Shown here piece by piece: positions 52,301 to 61,797 of a DNA stretch of 64,000 bases (position 1 is the stretch's first letter; each line of letters starts with the position of its first letter). The position numbers and the translations under genes were made by a program. The notes beneath the pieces are model-generated. The model was not told the origin of the DNA and ran no database searches. It saw only the letters and a list, made by a program, of their open reading frames with translations. Location of the stretch: assembly GCA_030544685.1 (NCBI GenBank), contig CP086683.1, forward strand, positions 5,146,001-5,210,000. The letters are read 5' to 3'. The DNA is from Pseudomonas sp. B21_DOA. GTDB taxonomy: Bacteria > Pseudomonadota > Gammaproteobacteria > Pseudomonadales > Pseudomonadaceae.

Positions 52301-54135
52301 TCATCGACGAACTCGCTGAGTTGTGGATCGATGCGCTTGAGCGTGTAGGCCGAGCTGCTCCACTCTTCCGGCGCCTCGTTGGGAACCTGCCAGCCGCCCT
52401 CGACATGCCGGACCAATTGTGGGGCATAGGCGTTTGCACGTTGCGCGTGTTCGAGGTGCCAGGTCTTGCCGTCGGCGTCGTACTTGCCCGCAAGCAGCCG
52501 ATGGTCGACACGGCCTATGGTCTTGACCCCGATCCGGTAGAACGCCTCGGAGCCCGCATCGATGGTGAAACCGGCTGGAAGCGCGTGCTCATAATGGCTG
52601 AGTTCCGGCTTCCACAAGCGAGGTCTTGCGGCGTGATCGAGAATCGCAGCGAATTGTCCGAAAAACTCGGGATGGCTGCGCAGCAGCTTGCCGCCCAGGG
52701 CACCGATTGCTTTTTGCCCACCGGCGAAGACGCCCATGAGGGCAATGTTCTCGACGACACTGAGCACATGCGACAGGGCTTGCTGATGGTCACCGCGTTG
52801 CCAGTCTTCGACGCCCTCGAACACCTCGCCAAGCAATTGGCCCACTGCGACGCCCATCATCAACTGCCCGAGTACCGGCACGAACAGCCCTGCCACAGAA
52901 GCCAGGGTCACTCCCGACTCGAGCCAGTCCTGCAGGCGTTTGCGACGCGCTTCTTCATCGATATCAGCGGTCGGCACCGCCAGTTTGCGCGCATCGATCT
53001 GGCGCTTGCCGACATGACTCAGCAGCATGAAATCGAACAGTGATACATCGATCGACAGCTGTTTGATTACGGCCACCTCACCCTTGCCGGTGAACGCCGT
53101 GAAGAAATCGGCCTTGTCATCTTCATCCAGACTGCGAGCGAAGTATTCCCGATAGTCCGTCGTCTGCAGTTGTTGCGTAAGGTAGAGCTTGAAGGCCGCC
53201 AGATTGGGGTACTCGTACAGGGCTCGTGCGGGCTCGCCAGGCATGTACACCAGGCAGCCGTCCTCGGGATGGTGCTCCAGGGAACGTGCGCTGAAAACCA
53301 CGACGCCCCAGACACAGCTGTCGAATATTTCAATGCCCTGCATGACCATTGGGTCCTCGCCGTAGCGCAGGGTTTGCGGCGACGCCACGCCATCGGCCTC
53401 GATCAGATCCTTGACCATGCGCAGCCCGGATGAGGTGATGTCACCTTTGAGCCAGGCCTGCTCGGCATCCAGTCGCAACAGATGCTTTTTCATCGCGACG
53501 ATGTCGCTGGTCATGGCACTGCTGGCCACGACCTTCCCGCCATCGTCCACAAGGCCGAAGGTTTTCTGCAAATGCAGCTGGTATTGCTTGCCCAGATCCA
53601 GCTCGCGGCACAACGTGGCGAACGCCGCCGGAGTCAGATCCTTGACCCCGCCGGGCGCACTCTGGACGCGCACCACACTGCCTGAGGGGAACGCATCTGC
53701 CTGTTCTTCATCCTCGGTGAAATTCTGCATCGCCGCCTGCAGCAGGGTTTGCGTGGCATGTTTGATCACTTCGACGCCGGACTCATCGGCAGTGACCGCC
53801 TCACAACCGCAGTCGACACCGGGCAGGCTCAGCAGATCCCGCTCGACGTCATAGACCGCCGGCCATTTTTTCTTCAGCGCGGCGGTCAGCTCGCGGATGC
53901 AGAAAGGCTGCAACGATTCGAGGCGGCTGAAGTCCTTCTCGACCTTCAGTTGCAGGGTATGCAGATCTCTGACGGTCTGATCGAGCACCGCGAGGGTCGC
54001 AGGCGAGGCCGTAAGCAAATGCGGCGGCAGATTTTTCTGCAGGGCTTGGGCAATATCGAGGTCGCCGGTAGCCTCAAGCAATGTGCCGAGAATCGTGGCT
54101 TGAGTCGTTGGGATGTTGTTTTCTTTGGAAGGCAT
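49327..54135 (-). CDS. Giant dermonecrotic-toxin-like protein with LRRs and NEL-type E3 ubiquitin ligase domain (three frameshifts as sequenced)
   Basis: Repaired length is 1603 residues. Regions: an N-terminal part up to roughly 900 with the large DUF6543 (dermonecrotic toxin) type, including a hydrophobic stretch LASVAGLFVPVLGQLMMGV around 420; leucine-rich repeats about 1125-1290 (LESLELDNNSVTRLP, LQRLSLANNQLR, LHYLNLNGNPL, AEWMDLRNNQIKDLP); then a NEL domain about 1290-1600 with catalytic cysteine about 1399 in NPINCTDSAAM (codon 49941-49943), a CxD motif as in IpaH/SspH enzymes. NEL proteins are E3 ligases that act inside eukaryotic cells. No secretion signal or chaperone is visible. Frames break at T-run 51852-51856, T-run 50897-50901 and C-run 49661-49665; adding one base to each gives one continuous frame. 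It could alternatively be a decayed toxin. Confidence 0.85.
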
Positions 54136-54451
54136 GGCAATAGTCCTTTATTGCGGGAGGCCTGTGACCTTAGCGATGCCTGAGGCGAATTGATAATTCA
54201 AAAAGCTCGGGGAAATCCCGGCAACCAAACAGGATTTGCGACCGTTAAAACAGCCCGCTACCACCCGGTAGCTCAGAGTCGGTTGTCCACGCTCCTTGCG
54301 CTTGGATAACCGCCGCACCTTGGCGCAGACGGCTCGCTTATAACTTATCGATCTAAAACTCCGCCTACCGTGACAGGTCAGTTTCTGAGTACCCGCACTT
54401 TTCGCGCGGTACGGCTTGACCTTCCCCAACGGAAAAACCGGTAAGGACTTT
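54136..54451. other. Divergent intergenic region between the NEL gene and the NAGGN operon
   Basis: 316 bp with no supported gene. It should contain both promoters. A small palindrome GAATT GAT AATTC lies near 54190. TAAGGA before the asnB-like ATG is the ribosome site. No AlgU-type boxes are clear. Confidence 0.5.
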
Positions 54452-56224
54452 ATGTGCGGATTAGCTGGCGAGTTACGTTTTGATCAACAACCTGCAGACC
54501 TTGCAGCGATCGAGAGAATCACCCATCACCTGGCCCCTCGCGGCCCTGACGCGTGGGGCTTCCATGCCCAAGGGCCGATTGCCCTGGGCCATCGACGCCT
54601 GAAGATCATGGACCTGTCGGACGGTTCGGCGCAGCCGATGATCGACAGCCAATTGGGCCTGTCCCTGGCTTTCAATGGCGCGATCTACAACTTCCCGGAA
54701 TTGCGCGCAGAGCTCGAAGCGCTGGGCTATGCCTTTTATTCCGGCGGCGACACCGAAGTGCTGCTCAAGGGTTATCACGCCTGGGGCGAGGCGCTGCTGC
54801 CGAAGCTCAACGGCATGTTCGCCTTCGCCATTTGGGAGCGCGATGCCAAGCGCCTGTTTATCGCCCGTGACCGTCTCGGCGTGAAGCCGCTATACCTGTC
54901 ACGCACCGGCCAGCGTTTGCGCTTCGCCTCGGCACTGCCAGCGCTGCTCAAGGGTGGCGACATCAACCCGATTCTTGATCCGGTGGCGCTCAACCATTAC
55001 CTGAATTTCCATGCGGTGGTGCCTGCGCCGCGCACCTTGCTGGCCGGTATCGAAAAACTGCCGCCCGCCACCTGGATGCGCGTTGAGGCCGATGGCCGCA
55101 CCGAGCAGAAAACCTGGTGGACCCTGCCCTACGGCCCACATGAGGACGAGAAAAACCTCAACCTTGAAGACTGGGTCGATCGCGTCCTCGACAGCACCCG
55201 CGAAGCGGTGGCGATTCGTCAGCGTGCGGCAGTGGATGTCGGCGTGTTGCTGTCTGGCGGTGTCGACTCGAGCATGCTGGTCGGCCTGTTGCGTGAAGTC
55301 GGTGTAGAGAACCTGTCGACCTTCTCCATCGGTTTCCAGGATGCCGGCGGCGAGCGCGGCGACGAGTTCCAGTATTCGGACCTGATCGCCAAGCACTACG
55401 GCACCCGCCACCATCAGTTGCGCATCGACGAGAAAGAAATCATCGAGCAACTGCCTGCTGCGTTCCGGGCGATGAGCGAGCCGATGGTCAGCCATGACTG
55501 CATCGCGTTCTATCTGTTGTCGCGGGAAGTGGCCAAGCACTGCAAAGTGGTGCAGAGCGGCCAGGGCGCGGACGAGTTGTTTGCCGGTTATCACTGGTAT
55601 CCGCAAGTCGACGGCGCGGCAGATCCATACGCGGCCTACCGCGATGCGTTCTTCGATCGCAGCTACGACGACTACGCGGCGACGGTTCAGCCGAAATGGC
55701 TGGTCGACCACGATGCGGCAGGCGATTTCGTCAAACAGCACTTTGCCCAGCCTGGCGCCGATGCTGCCGTGGACAAGGCGCTGCGCCTGGACAGCACGGT
55801 GATGCTGGTCGATGACCCGGTCAAACGCGTGGACAACATGACCATGGCCTGGGGCCTGGAAGCGCGCACGCCGTTTCTCGACTATCGACTGGTCGAGCTG
55901 TCAGCCCGTGTGCCGGGCAAATTCAAGCTGCCCGATGGCGGCAAGCAAGTGCTGAAAGAAGCTGCTCGCCGGGTCATTCCAAGCGAAGTGATCGATCGCA
56001 AGAAAGGCTATTTCCCGGTGCCGGGTCTCAAGCACTTGCAGGGCGACACACTCAATTGGGTGCGCGAGCTGCTGCTGGATCCGAGCCAGGATCGTGGCCT
56101 GTTCAACCCGAGCATGCTCGACAAGCTTTTGACTGACCCGCAAGGCCAACTGACCCCGTTGCGCGGTTCGAAACTGTGGCAACTGGCGGCCCTGAACCTG
56201 TGGCTCAGTGAACAAGGAATCTGA
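54452..56224 (+). CDS. N-acetylglutaminylglutamine amidotransferase (asparagine synthetase-like)
   Basis: 590 residues. MCGLAGELRF supplies the N-terminal catalytic Cys2 for glutamine hydrolysis. The glutaminase domain has RGPDAWG and FNGAIYNFPELR; the synthetase domain has the pyrophosphate loop LLSGGVDSSML and QGADELFAGYHWY. In pseudomonads this enzyme makes the terminal amide of NAGGN, an osmoprotectant. Start at ATG 54452; an upstream in-frame start adds 12 residues that would block Cys2. The next gene starts 3 bp later. Confidence 0.93.
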   Translation: MCGLAGELRFDQQPADLAAIERITHHLAPRGPDAWGFHAQGPIALGHRRLKIMDLSDGSAQPMIDSQLGLSLAFNGAIYNFPELRAELEALGYAFYSGGDTEVLLKGYHAWGEALLPKLNGMFAFAIWERDAKRLFIARDRLGVKPLYLSRTGQRLRFASALPALLKGGDINPILDPVALNHYLNFHAVVPAPRTLLAGIEKLPPATWMRVEADGRTEQKTWWTLPYGPHEDEKNLNLEDWVDRVLDSTREAVAIRQRAAVDVGVLLSGGVDSSMLVGLLREVGVENLSTFSIGFQDAGGERGDEFQYSDLIAKHYGTRHHQLRIDEKEIIEQLPAAFRAMSEPMVSHDCIAFYLLSREVAKHCKVVQSGQGADELFAGYHWYPQVDGAADPYAAYRDAFFDRSYDDYAATVQPKWLVDHDAAGDFVKQHFAQPGADAAVDKALRLDSTVMLVDDPVKRVDNMTMAWGLEARTPFLDYRLVELSARVPGKFKLPDGGKQVLKEAARRVIPSEVIDRKKGYFPVPGLKHLQGDTLNWVRELLLDPSQDRGLFNPSMLDKLLTDPQGQLTPLRGSKLWQLAALNLWLSEQGI

Positions 56225-56227
56225 TTG

Positions 56228-57972
56228 ATGAAACCTCATGCCACGTCCATCAACCAACGCCTGTTGCGTGGTCAGGCCCCTCGTATGAACGTTTGCAGGC
56301 GCGCCTGGCCGAAGACGGCAGCGAGCCTGCCAGCGCCCCGATTGCTGTGCATTGCGGTTGGGGCCGGCTGCTGATCGGGCACACCTTTCCCGACCCGGCG
56401 TCGCTGGCGCAGGAGCTGCTCAACGAGCAACCCGGCGAGCGCGATATCGCCCTGTATGTTGCCGCACCGCAGCAGATTCTCGGCCTGGAGCCGACGCAGC
56501 TGTTTCTCGATCCATCCGACACCCTGCGCCTGTGGTTCAGCGATTATCGGCAGGCCACGCGGGTGTTTCGCGGCTTCCGCATTCGTCGCGCGCAGAGTGA
56601 AACCGACTGGCAAGGGATCAACCGCTTGTACCAGGCGCGCGGCATGTTGCCGATCGATCCGGAGCTGCTCACTCCGCATCATCAGGGCGGTCCGGTGTAT
56701 TGGCTGGCGGAAGACGAGGATAGCGGCGCGGTGATCGGCAGTGTCATGGGCCTCAACCATCAAAAAGCTTTCAACGATCCGGAACACGGCAGCAGCCTGT
56801 GGTGCCTGGCGGTCGACCCGCATTGCTCGCGCCCCGGCGTCGGCGAAGTGCTGGTGCGACATCTGGTCGAGCACTTCATGAGCCGTGGCCTGGCTTATCT
56901 GGATCTGTCGGTGCTGCACGACAACCGTCAGGCGAAAAACCTCTACGCCAAACTCGGTTTCCGCAACCTGCCGACCTTCGCCATCAAGCGCAAGAACGGC
57001 ATCAATCAGCCGCTGTTTCTCGGCCCGGGGCCGGAGGCGAATTTCAACCCTTACGCACGGATCATCGTCGAAGAAGCGCATCGACGCGGTATCGACGTGC
57101 AAGTGGATGACGCCGACGCCGGGCTGTTCACCCTCAGCCATGGTGGCCGTCGCGTGCGCTGCCGCGAGTCGCTCAGCGACCTGACCAGCGCCATCAGCAT
57201 GACCTTGTGCCAGGACAAAAGCCTGACCCACAAGGTGCTCAAGGCCGCCGGCCTGAAACTGCCGGCACAGCAACTGGCGGGCAATGCCGACGACAACCTG
57301 GCCTTCCTCGATGAACACCAGCGGGTGGTGGTCAAACCGCTCGACGGTGAACAGGGCCAAGGCGTCGCGGTGGATTTGCGCACCATCGAAGAGGTGCAGA
57401 AGGCCATCGAAACCGCCAAGCAGTTCGACAGTCGCGTGTTGCTGGAGAGCTTCCACGAAGGTCTCGATCTGCGCATTGTGGTGATCGGTTTTGAAGTGGT
57501 CGCGGCTGCTATTCGCAAGCCCGCCGAAGTGGTCGGTGATGGGCAGCATTCCATCGGTGCGCTGATCGAAGCGCAGAGCCGCCGCCGGCAAGCGGCCACC
57601 AGCGGCGAGAGCAAGATCCCGCTGGACCACGAAACCCAACGTACGCTGCACGCTGCCGGCTATGACTACAGCAGCATCCTGCCGGCCGGCGAGCATCTGT
57701 TCGTGCGGCGCACGGCCAACCTGCACACCGGCGGTACGCTGGAAGACGTGACCGACATTCTTCATCCGACCCTGGTCGACGCGGCAGTGCGCGCGGCGCG
57801 GGCGCTGGATATTCCGATGGTCGGCCTCGATCTGATGGTGCCGGCGGCGGATCAGCCCGACTACGTGTTCATCGAAGCCAACGAACGCGCCGGCCTCGCC
57901 AACCATGAACCGCAGCCGACGGCGGAGCGCTTTGTCGATCTGTTGTTTCCGCATAGTCAGCCGGCTGTCTGA
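56228..57972 (+). CDS. N-acetylglutaminylglutamine synthetase, GNAT + ATP-grasp (frameshifted as sequenced)
   Basis: Repaired length is 581 residues. A GNAT acetyltransferase domain (CLAVDPHCSRPGVGEVLVRHL; ends near LYAKLGFRNL) is followed by an ATP-grasp ligase (VVVKPLDGEQGQGVAVDLR, GLDLRIVVIGFEV, DLMVPAADQPDYVFIEANERAGLANHEPQ). It should acetylate glutamine and ligate a second glutamine. The frame at the start breaks at the C-run 56277-56280; one added C restores GQAPSYERLQARLAED. If this is ignored, the gene seems to start inside at 56293. Confidence 0.9.
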
Positions 57973-57981
57973 ACCTTTCCT

Positions 57982-58088
57982 GATCGTTCCCACGCTCTGC
58001 GTGGGAACGCCTCATCGGACGCTCCGCGTCCATTCGAGGGACGCAGAGCGTCCCGGGCTGCATTCCCACGCAGAGCGTGGGAACGATC
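57982..58088. repeat. REP-type inverted repeat, family D
   Basis: GATCGTTCCCACGCTCTGCG and its inverse enclose another pair of GGACGCTCCGCGTCC/GGACGCAGAGCGTCCC arms. Four related arms in total. It sits inside the NAGGN operon, between the synthetase and peptidase genes. Confidence 0.88.
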
Positions 58089-58113
58089 AGTGCTCAACCC
58101 ATCAGGAGTTTCC

Positions 58114-59309
58114 ATGACCATGACCACACAAATCCCTGAACCGGATCTGGCTTACCTGCAAAAAGTCCTGCTGGAGATGCTCGCCATTCCCAGCCCTACC
58201 GGGTTCACCGACACCATCGTGCGCTATGTCGCCGAGCGTCTCGAAGAGCTGGGTATTCCGTTTGAAATGACCCGACGCGGCACCATTCGCGCGACGTTGA
58301 AGGGCAAAAAAGCAGCCCCGACCGCGCCGTATCGGCGCACCTGGACACCATCGGCGCCGCGGTGCGTGCGGTGAAGGACAATGGTCGCCTGACCCTCGCC
58401 CCGGTCGGTTGCTGGTCGAGCCGCTTTGCCGAGGGCAGCCGGGTCAGCCTGTTTACCGACACTGGCGTGATTCGCGGCAGCGTGTTGCCGCTGATGGCTT
58501 CCGGGCATGCATTCAATACCCAGGTCGATGAAATGCCGATCAGTTGGGACCATGTCGAACTGCGGCTGGACGCCTACTGCGCGACCAAAGCCGATTGCGA
58601 ATCGCTGGGCATTCATGTCGGTGACGTGGTGGCGTTCGATCCGCTGCCGGAGTTCACCGAAAGCGGACATATCAGTGCGCGCCACCTCGACGACAAGGCC
58701 GGCGTGGCCGCACTGCTCGCCGCATTGAAGGCGATTGTCGACAGTGGCCAGGAGCTGAACATCGATTGCCATCCACTGTTCACCATTACCGAGGAAACCG
58801 GCAGCGGTGCGGCGGCAGCATTGCCGTGGGATGTCAGCGAGTTCGTCGGCATCGACATTGCGCCGGTCGCGCCGGGCCAGCATTCCAGTGAACACGCGGT
58901 GAGCGTGGCGATGCAGGACTCTGGCGGGCCGTACGACTATCACTTGTCGCGGCATTTGCTGCGTCTGGCCGGCGAGAACGAATTGCCGGTGCGCCGTGAC
59001 ATGTTCCGCTATTACTTCAGCGATGCGCATTCGGCGGTCACCGCCGGCCACGACATTCGCACTGCCCTGCTCGCCTTCGGCTGCGATGCCACGCACGGCT
59101 ACGAACGCACGCACATCGACAGCCTGGCGGCGCTCAGCCGTTTGCTCGGCGCGTACATCCTCAGCCCGCCAGTCTTCGCCAGCGATGCGGCGCCGGCCAA
59201 TGCGTCTCTGGATCGCTTCAGCCATCAGATCGAGCATGACACGCAGATGGAAAGCGAAACCCGCGTGCCGCCGGTAGACAGTCTGGTGGGGCAGCGTTCT
59301 GACAGTTGA
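58114..59309 (+). CDS. NAGGN-system M42-family peptidase (frameshifted as sequenced)
   Basis: Repaired length is 398 residues. It has the M42 metal ligands: HLDTIGAAVRAV after repair, the bridging aspartate in RHLDDKAGVAALL, and ITEETGSGAA. The family removes amino acids from peptides; in NAGGN operons its job is thought to be turnover or processing of the dipeptide. One G is missing at about 58320, giving two frames. The start ATG at 58114 follows AGGAG. Third gene of the osmolyte operon. Confidence 0.9.
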
Positions 59310-59333
59310 GCCTTCGGTGAACAGATGACCGCC

Positions 59334-59397
59334 TTCGCGAGCAGGCTCGCTCCCACAGGGATCGCATTTCAAATGTGGGAGCGAGCCTGCTCGCGAA
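59334..59397. repeat. REPIN, family A (inverted pair)
   Basis: TTCGCGAGCAGGCTCGCTCC and its inverse with only about a 14-bp central part, the shortest pair of the family here. Between the peptidase and yheU. Confidence 0.88.
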
Positions 59398-59478
59398 TGG
59401 GCCGACAAGTCCAATACAGAACTGGCAGGCAAAACCCAATCCCCGTAGCATCCCGACATTGATTTGACCGAGGTGCCC

Positions 59479-59706
59479 ATGCTCATTCCACACGACGCGC
59501 TTGAAGTCGACACCCTCACCCGCCTGATCGAGGATTTCGTCACTCGCGACGGTACTGACAACGGCGATGACACCCCGCTGGAAACCCGCGTATTGCGCGT
59601 GCGCCAGGCATTGACCAAAGGCCAGGCACTGATCGTGTTCGACCCGGAAAGCGAACAGTGCCAGCTGATGCTCAAGCACGACGTACCCAAGCATCTGTTC
59701 GACTGA
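59479..59706 (+). CDS. YheU family protein
   Basis: 75 residues: MLIPHDALEVDTLTRLIEDFVTRDGTD, followed by VRQALTKGQALIVFDPES, the typical YheU pattern. Small acidic cytoplasmic protein of unknown role. It ends only 5 bp before the stop of the convergent csrA-like gene. Confidence 0.9.
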   Translation: MLIPHDALEVDTLTRLIEDFVTRDGTDNGDDTPLETRVLRVRQALTKGQALIVFDPESEQCQLMLKHDVPKHLFD

Positions 59707-59711
59707 AACCG

Positions 59712-59897
59712 TCAGCCAGCCTTCGCGGCGGCCTCCTTGCGCTTGATCCGGTCATAGACCTCGGCGCGGTGCACATGGACTTTCTTCGGCGCCTCGACGC
59801 CGAAGCGCACGCTGGAGCCATTGACCGACAGAACACGCAGGGTGATGTCGTCACCGATTGAAATCAACTCACCGACCACACGGCTGAGTACAAGCAT
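59712..59897 (-). CDS. CsrA/Rsm-family RNA-binding regulator (paralogue)
   Basis: 61 residues with the CsrA fold: [18 protein letters not shown] at the start (CsrA consensus MLILTRRVGE), [22 protein letters not shown] with the Arg (in VHRAEVY) used in RNA recognition. Sequence differs from typical RsmA and RsmE ([14 protein letters not shown]), so it looks like a third paralogue, RsmI-like. It probably binds GGA motifs in mRNA leaders or is titrated by RsmX/Y/Z-type sRNAs. Confidence 0.9.
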   Translation of the reverse strand: MLVLSRVVGELISIGDDITLRVLSVNGSSVRFGVEAPKKVHVHRAEVYDRIKRKEAAAKAG

Positions 59898-60030
59898 GGG
59901 ATTCATCCTTCAGGACTGGCAAACCCTGAAGATGCGCGGCTTACAGCGTCTTCACAATCCACGACGAGCAAATCAGTCTTGCCCTACAGTCGCCCACGCC
60001 CACAGCTGTCAGACGCTTCGCACAAAAGCC

Positions 60031-60363
60031 TCAGGCGGCGGAAAAGCGCGGCCCGAACAGAATGATGCTGGCACCGACCACGCACAGGGCCATGCCAATC
60101 CAGTCCGAACCCAGCGGACGCACCCGCTCGACCACCGCTAGCCAGCCAATCGAAGCAACGATGTAGATCCCTCCATATGCTGCATAGGCGCGCCCGGCGT
60201 AGACCGCTTCAACACGGGTCAGCAACAGCGCGAACAGGGTCAGGCTGAGCAACGCGGGAATCACCCACAACGCACTCTTGCCTTGGCGCAGCCACATGTA
60301 GAAAGCAAAACAGCCGGCGATTTCGAACAGCGCCGCAAGGAAGAACCACAGGTAATTGAGCAT
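60031..60363 (-). CDS. YnfA family (UPF0060) membrane protein
   Basis: 110 residues with four transmembrane helices. [26 protein letters not shown] and [19 protein letters not shown] are typical of YnfA, a small-multidrug-resistance-like inner-membrane protein. It starts at MLNYLWFF. Function is poorly known; it may act as an efflux protein. Confidence 0.9.
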   Translation of the reverse strand: MLNYLWFFLAALFEIAGCFAFYMWLRQGKSALWVIPALLSLTLFALLLTRVEAVYAGRAYAAYGGIYIVASIGWLAVVERVRPLGSDWIGMALCVVGASIILFGPRFSAA

Positions 60364-60426
60364 CAACGCGTCTCGACAGGGTGACCATGGCGGTCACCCT
60401 AACCACGCGGCCAGCAACGAACAAGA

Positions 60427-61242
60427 TCAAGCGTTGTTTTGTCTGGCCTTGGCGCGCATTTTCTCGGCCATTGAGGTCATCTCGTTGTAGAGCAATTGCG
60501 GGTTCTTCTGTTTGAGCGCCCAGGCCATGCGCCCTTGTTCGTGAGGCAGAATCATGAACTCGCCGGCGGCGACTTGCTGATAGATGTAGTCAGCGATATC
60601 CGCTGCACTGATCGGCGAACTTTCCAGCAACTTGCCGACCTGCGCTTTCATTGCCGGGGTCGGGCCACGGAAAGAATCCAGCAAGTTGGTCTGGAAGAAT
60701 GATGGGCAGACGACATGCACCGCCACTTCCTGCTGCGCCAGTTCAATCAGCAGACTTTCCGACAAGGCCACCACGCCAGCCTTGGCCACATTGTAGTTGC
60801 TCATCGCCGGACCCTGCATCAGCGCGGCCATAGAGGCGATGTTGATGATCTTGCCCTTGCTCTGTTCCAGCAATGGCAGGAACGCCTTGCAGCCTTTGAC
60901 CACGCCCATCAGATTGATCGCGATCTGCCAGTCCCAGTCTTCCAGCGACAGTTCGCTGAAGAACCCGCCGGAGGCGACGCCAGCATTGTTGACGATGATG
61001 TCGATGCCGCCGAGTTTTTCTTCACAAGCCTGGGCGAACGCGGTGAGCTGGCTGTAATCGCGCACGTCGCAGCGCTGGATGAAACCGTCACCGCCCGCCT
61101 CGCGCACCAGCTTCAGGGTTTCCTGCAGACCGGGTTCACTGACGTCGGACAAGGCCAGCCGCCAGCCTTCACGGGCCCAGCGCAGGGCGATTTCGCGACC
61201 CAGGCCTGAGCCTGCACCAGTGATCATCATGCGATTTTGCAT
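60427..61242 (-). CDS. Short-chain dehydrogenase
   Basis: 272 residues (start MQNRMMITGAGSGLG). It has the NAD(P) site TGAGSGLG, NNAGVA, and the YNVAK active-site pair; the C-terminal about 60 residues extend past the fold with an acyl-like tail. A longer in-frame start adds 44 residues without homology features. Substrate unknown. Confidence 0.88.
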   Translation of the reverse strand: MQNRMMITGAGSGLGREIALRWAREGWRLALSDVSEPGLQETLKLVREAGGDGFIQRCDVRDYSQLTAFAQACEEKLGGIDIIVNNAGVASGGFFSELSLEDWDWQIAINLMGVVKGCKAFLPLLEQSKGKIINIASMAALMQGPAMSNYNVAKAGVVALSESLLIELAQQEVAVHVVCPSFFQTNLLDSFRGPTPAMKAQVGKLLESSPISAADIADYIYQQVAAGEFMILPHEQGRMAWALKQKNPQLLYNEMTSMAEKMRAKARQNNA

Positions 61243-61572
61243 AGCGGACAGCCTTGTTGTTCCGGGAAAGATGCGCCGAGTGTAGCGAAGGAACTTCGTT
61301 CGCCCACGCTCCATCCAGTTGCTGAATGGAGGATCAAAAGATTGCAGCCGTCTTTGTTTTCCGGTTGGTCTCATGCAGGAGCTGACGAGTGCAACGAGGC
61401 TGCGATCTTTTTGCTGGAAAGGAAATAACAGAGCAATCCAAATACATTAAAAAACATTGAATTATTTTTCACTGACGCAAGTCGGAACATGTAAGCCGGC
61501 TGGAATTTAGTTGCTCTCCAGCTGCCCACTGAGCATCAAGACTCTTCCAGACTCTGAACAAGGAAATCACCC
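61243..61572. other. Intergenic region with a degenerate repeat
   Basis: 330 bp without a gene. It holds a decayed family E repeat (61334-61412) and an AT-rich patch (about 61440-61475) that could be a promoter for the DUF3309 gene. Confidence 0.5.
61334..61412. repeat. Degenerate REP-like inverted repeat, family E
   Basis: TCAAAAGATTGCAGCC at the left pairs with GGCTGCGATCTTTTT at the right. This matches a further REP family common in the P. fluorescens group (GATCGCAGCCTTC type). Confidence 0.65.
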
Positions 61573-61725
61573 ATGGGCACAATTCTAATCATCATCCTGA
61601 TCCTGTTGCTGATCGGTGGTCTGCCGGTCTTCCCGCACTCCAGAAGTTGGGGTTATGGCCCGTCGGGCATTATCGGCGTGGTGTTGGTCGTGCTGCTGGT
61701 GCTGTTGTTACTCGGCAAGATATGA
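61573..61725 (+). CDS. DUF3309 membrane miniprotein
   Basis: 50 residues: MGTILIIILILLLIGGLPVF, a short PHSRSWGYGPSG loop, then IIGVVLVVLLVLLLLGKI. Two transmembrane helices, a DUF3309 pattern. Start follows AAGGAAA about 5 nt upstream. Function unknown; members are often stress-related. It is followed by a terminator. Confidence 0.85.
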   Translation: MGTILIIILILLLIGGLPVFPHSRSWGYGPSGIIGVVLVVLLVLLLLGKI

Positions 61726-61740
61726 CGATTTGAAGCTGTA

Positions 61741-61775
61741 AAAAAAGAGGCCCTTGTTCAAGGGCCTCTTTTTTA
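61741..61775. terminator. Bidirectional intrinsic terminator
   Basis: AGAGGCCCTTG/CAAGGGCCTCT stem with an A-tract before and a T-tract after. It serves both the DUF3309 gene and the convergent sulfatase-fold gene. Confidence 0.9.
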
Positions 61776-61797
61776 TTGCGTGGACTTTAACCAGGCA

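Noticed and set aside
54260..54290. tRNA-like GGTAGCTCAG stretch
   Set aside because: No acceptor stem, anticodon arm or T-arm pairs with it.
54148..54429. Open frame upstream of the NEL gene on the minus strand
   Set aside because: Basic, low-complexity translation, no ribosome site or homology; lies in the promoter region.
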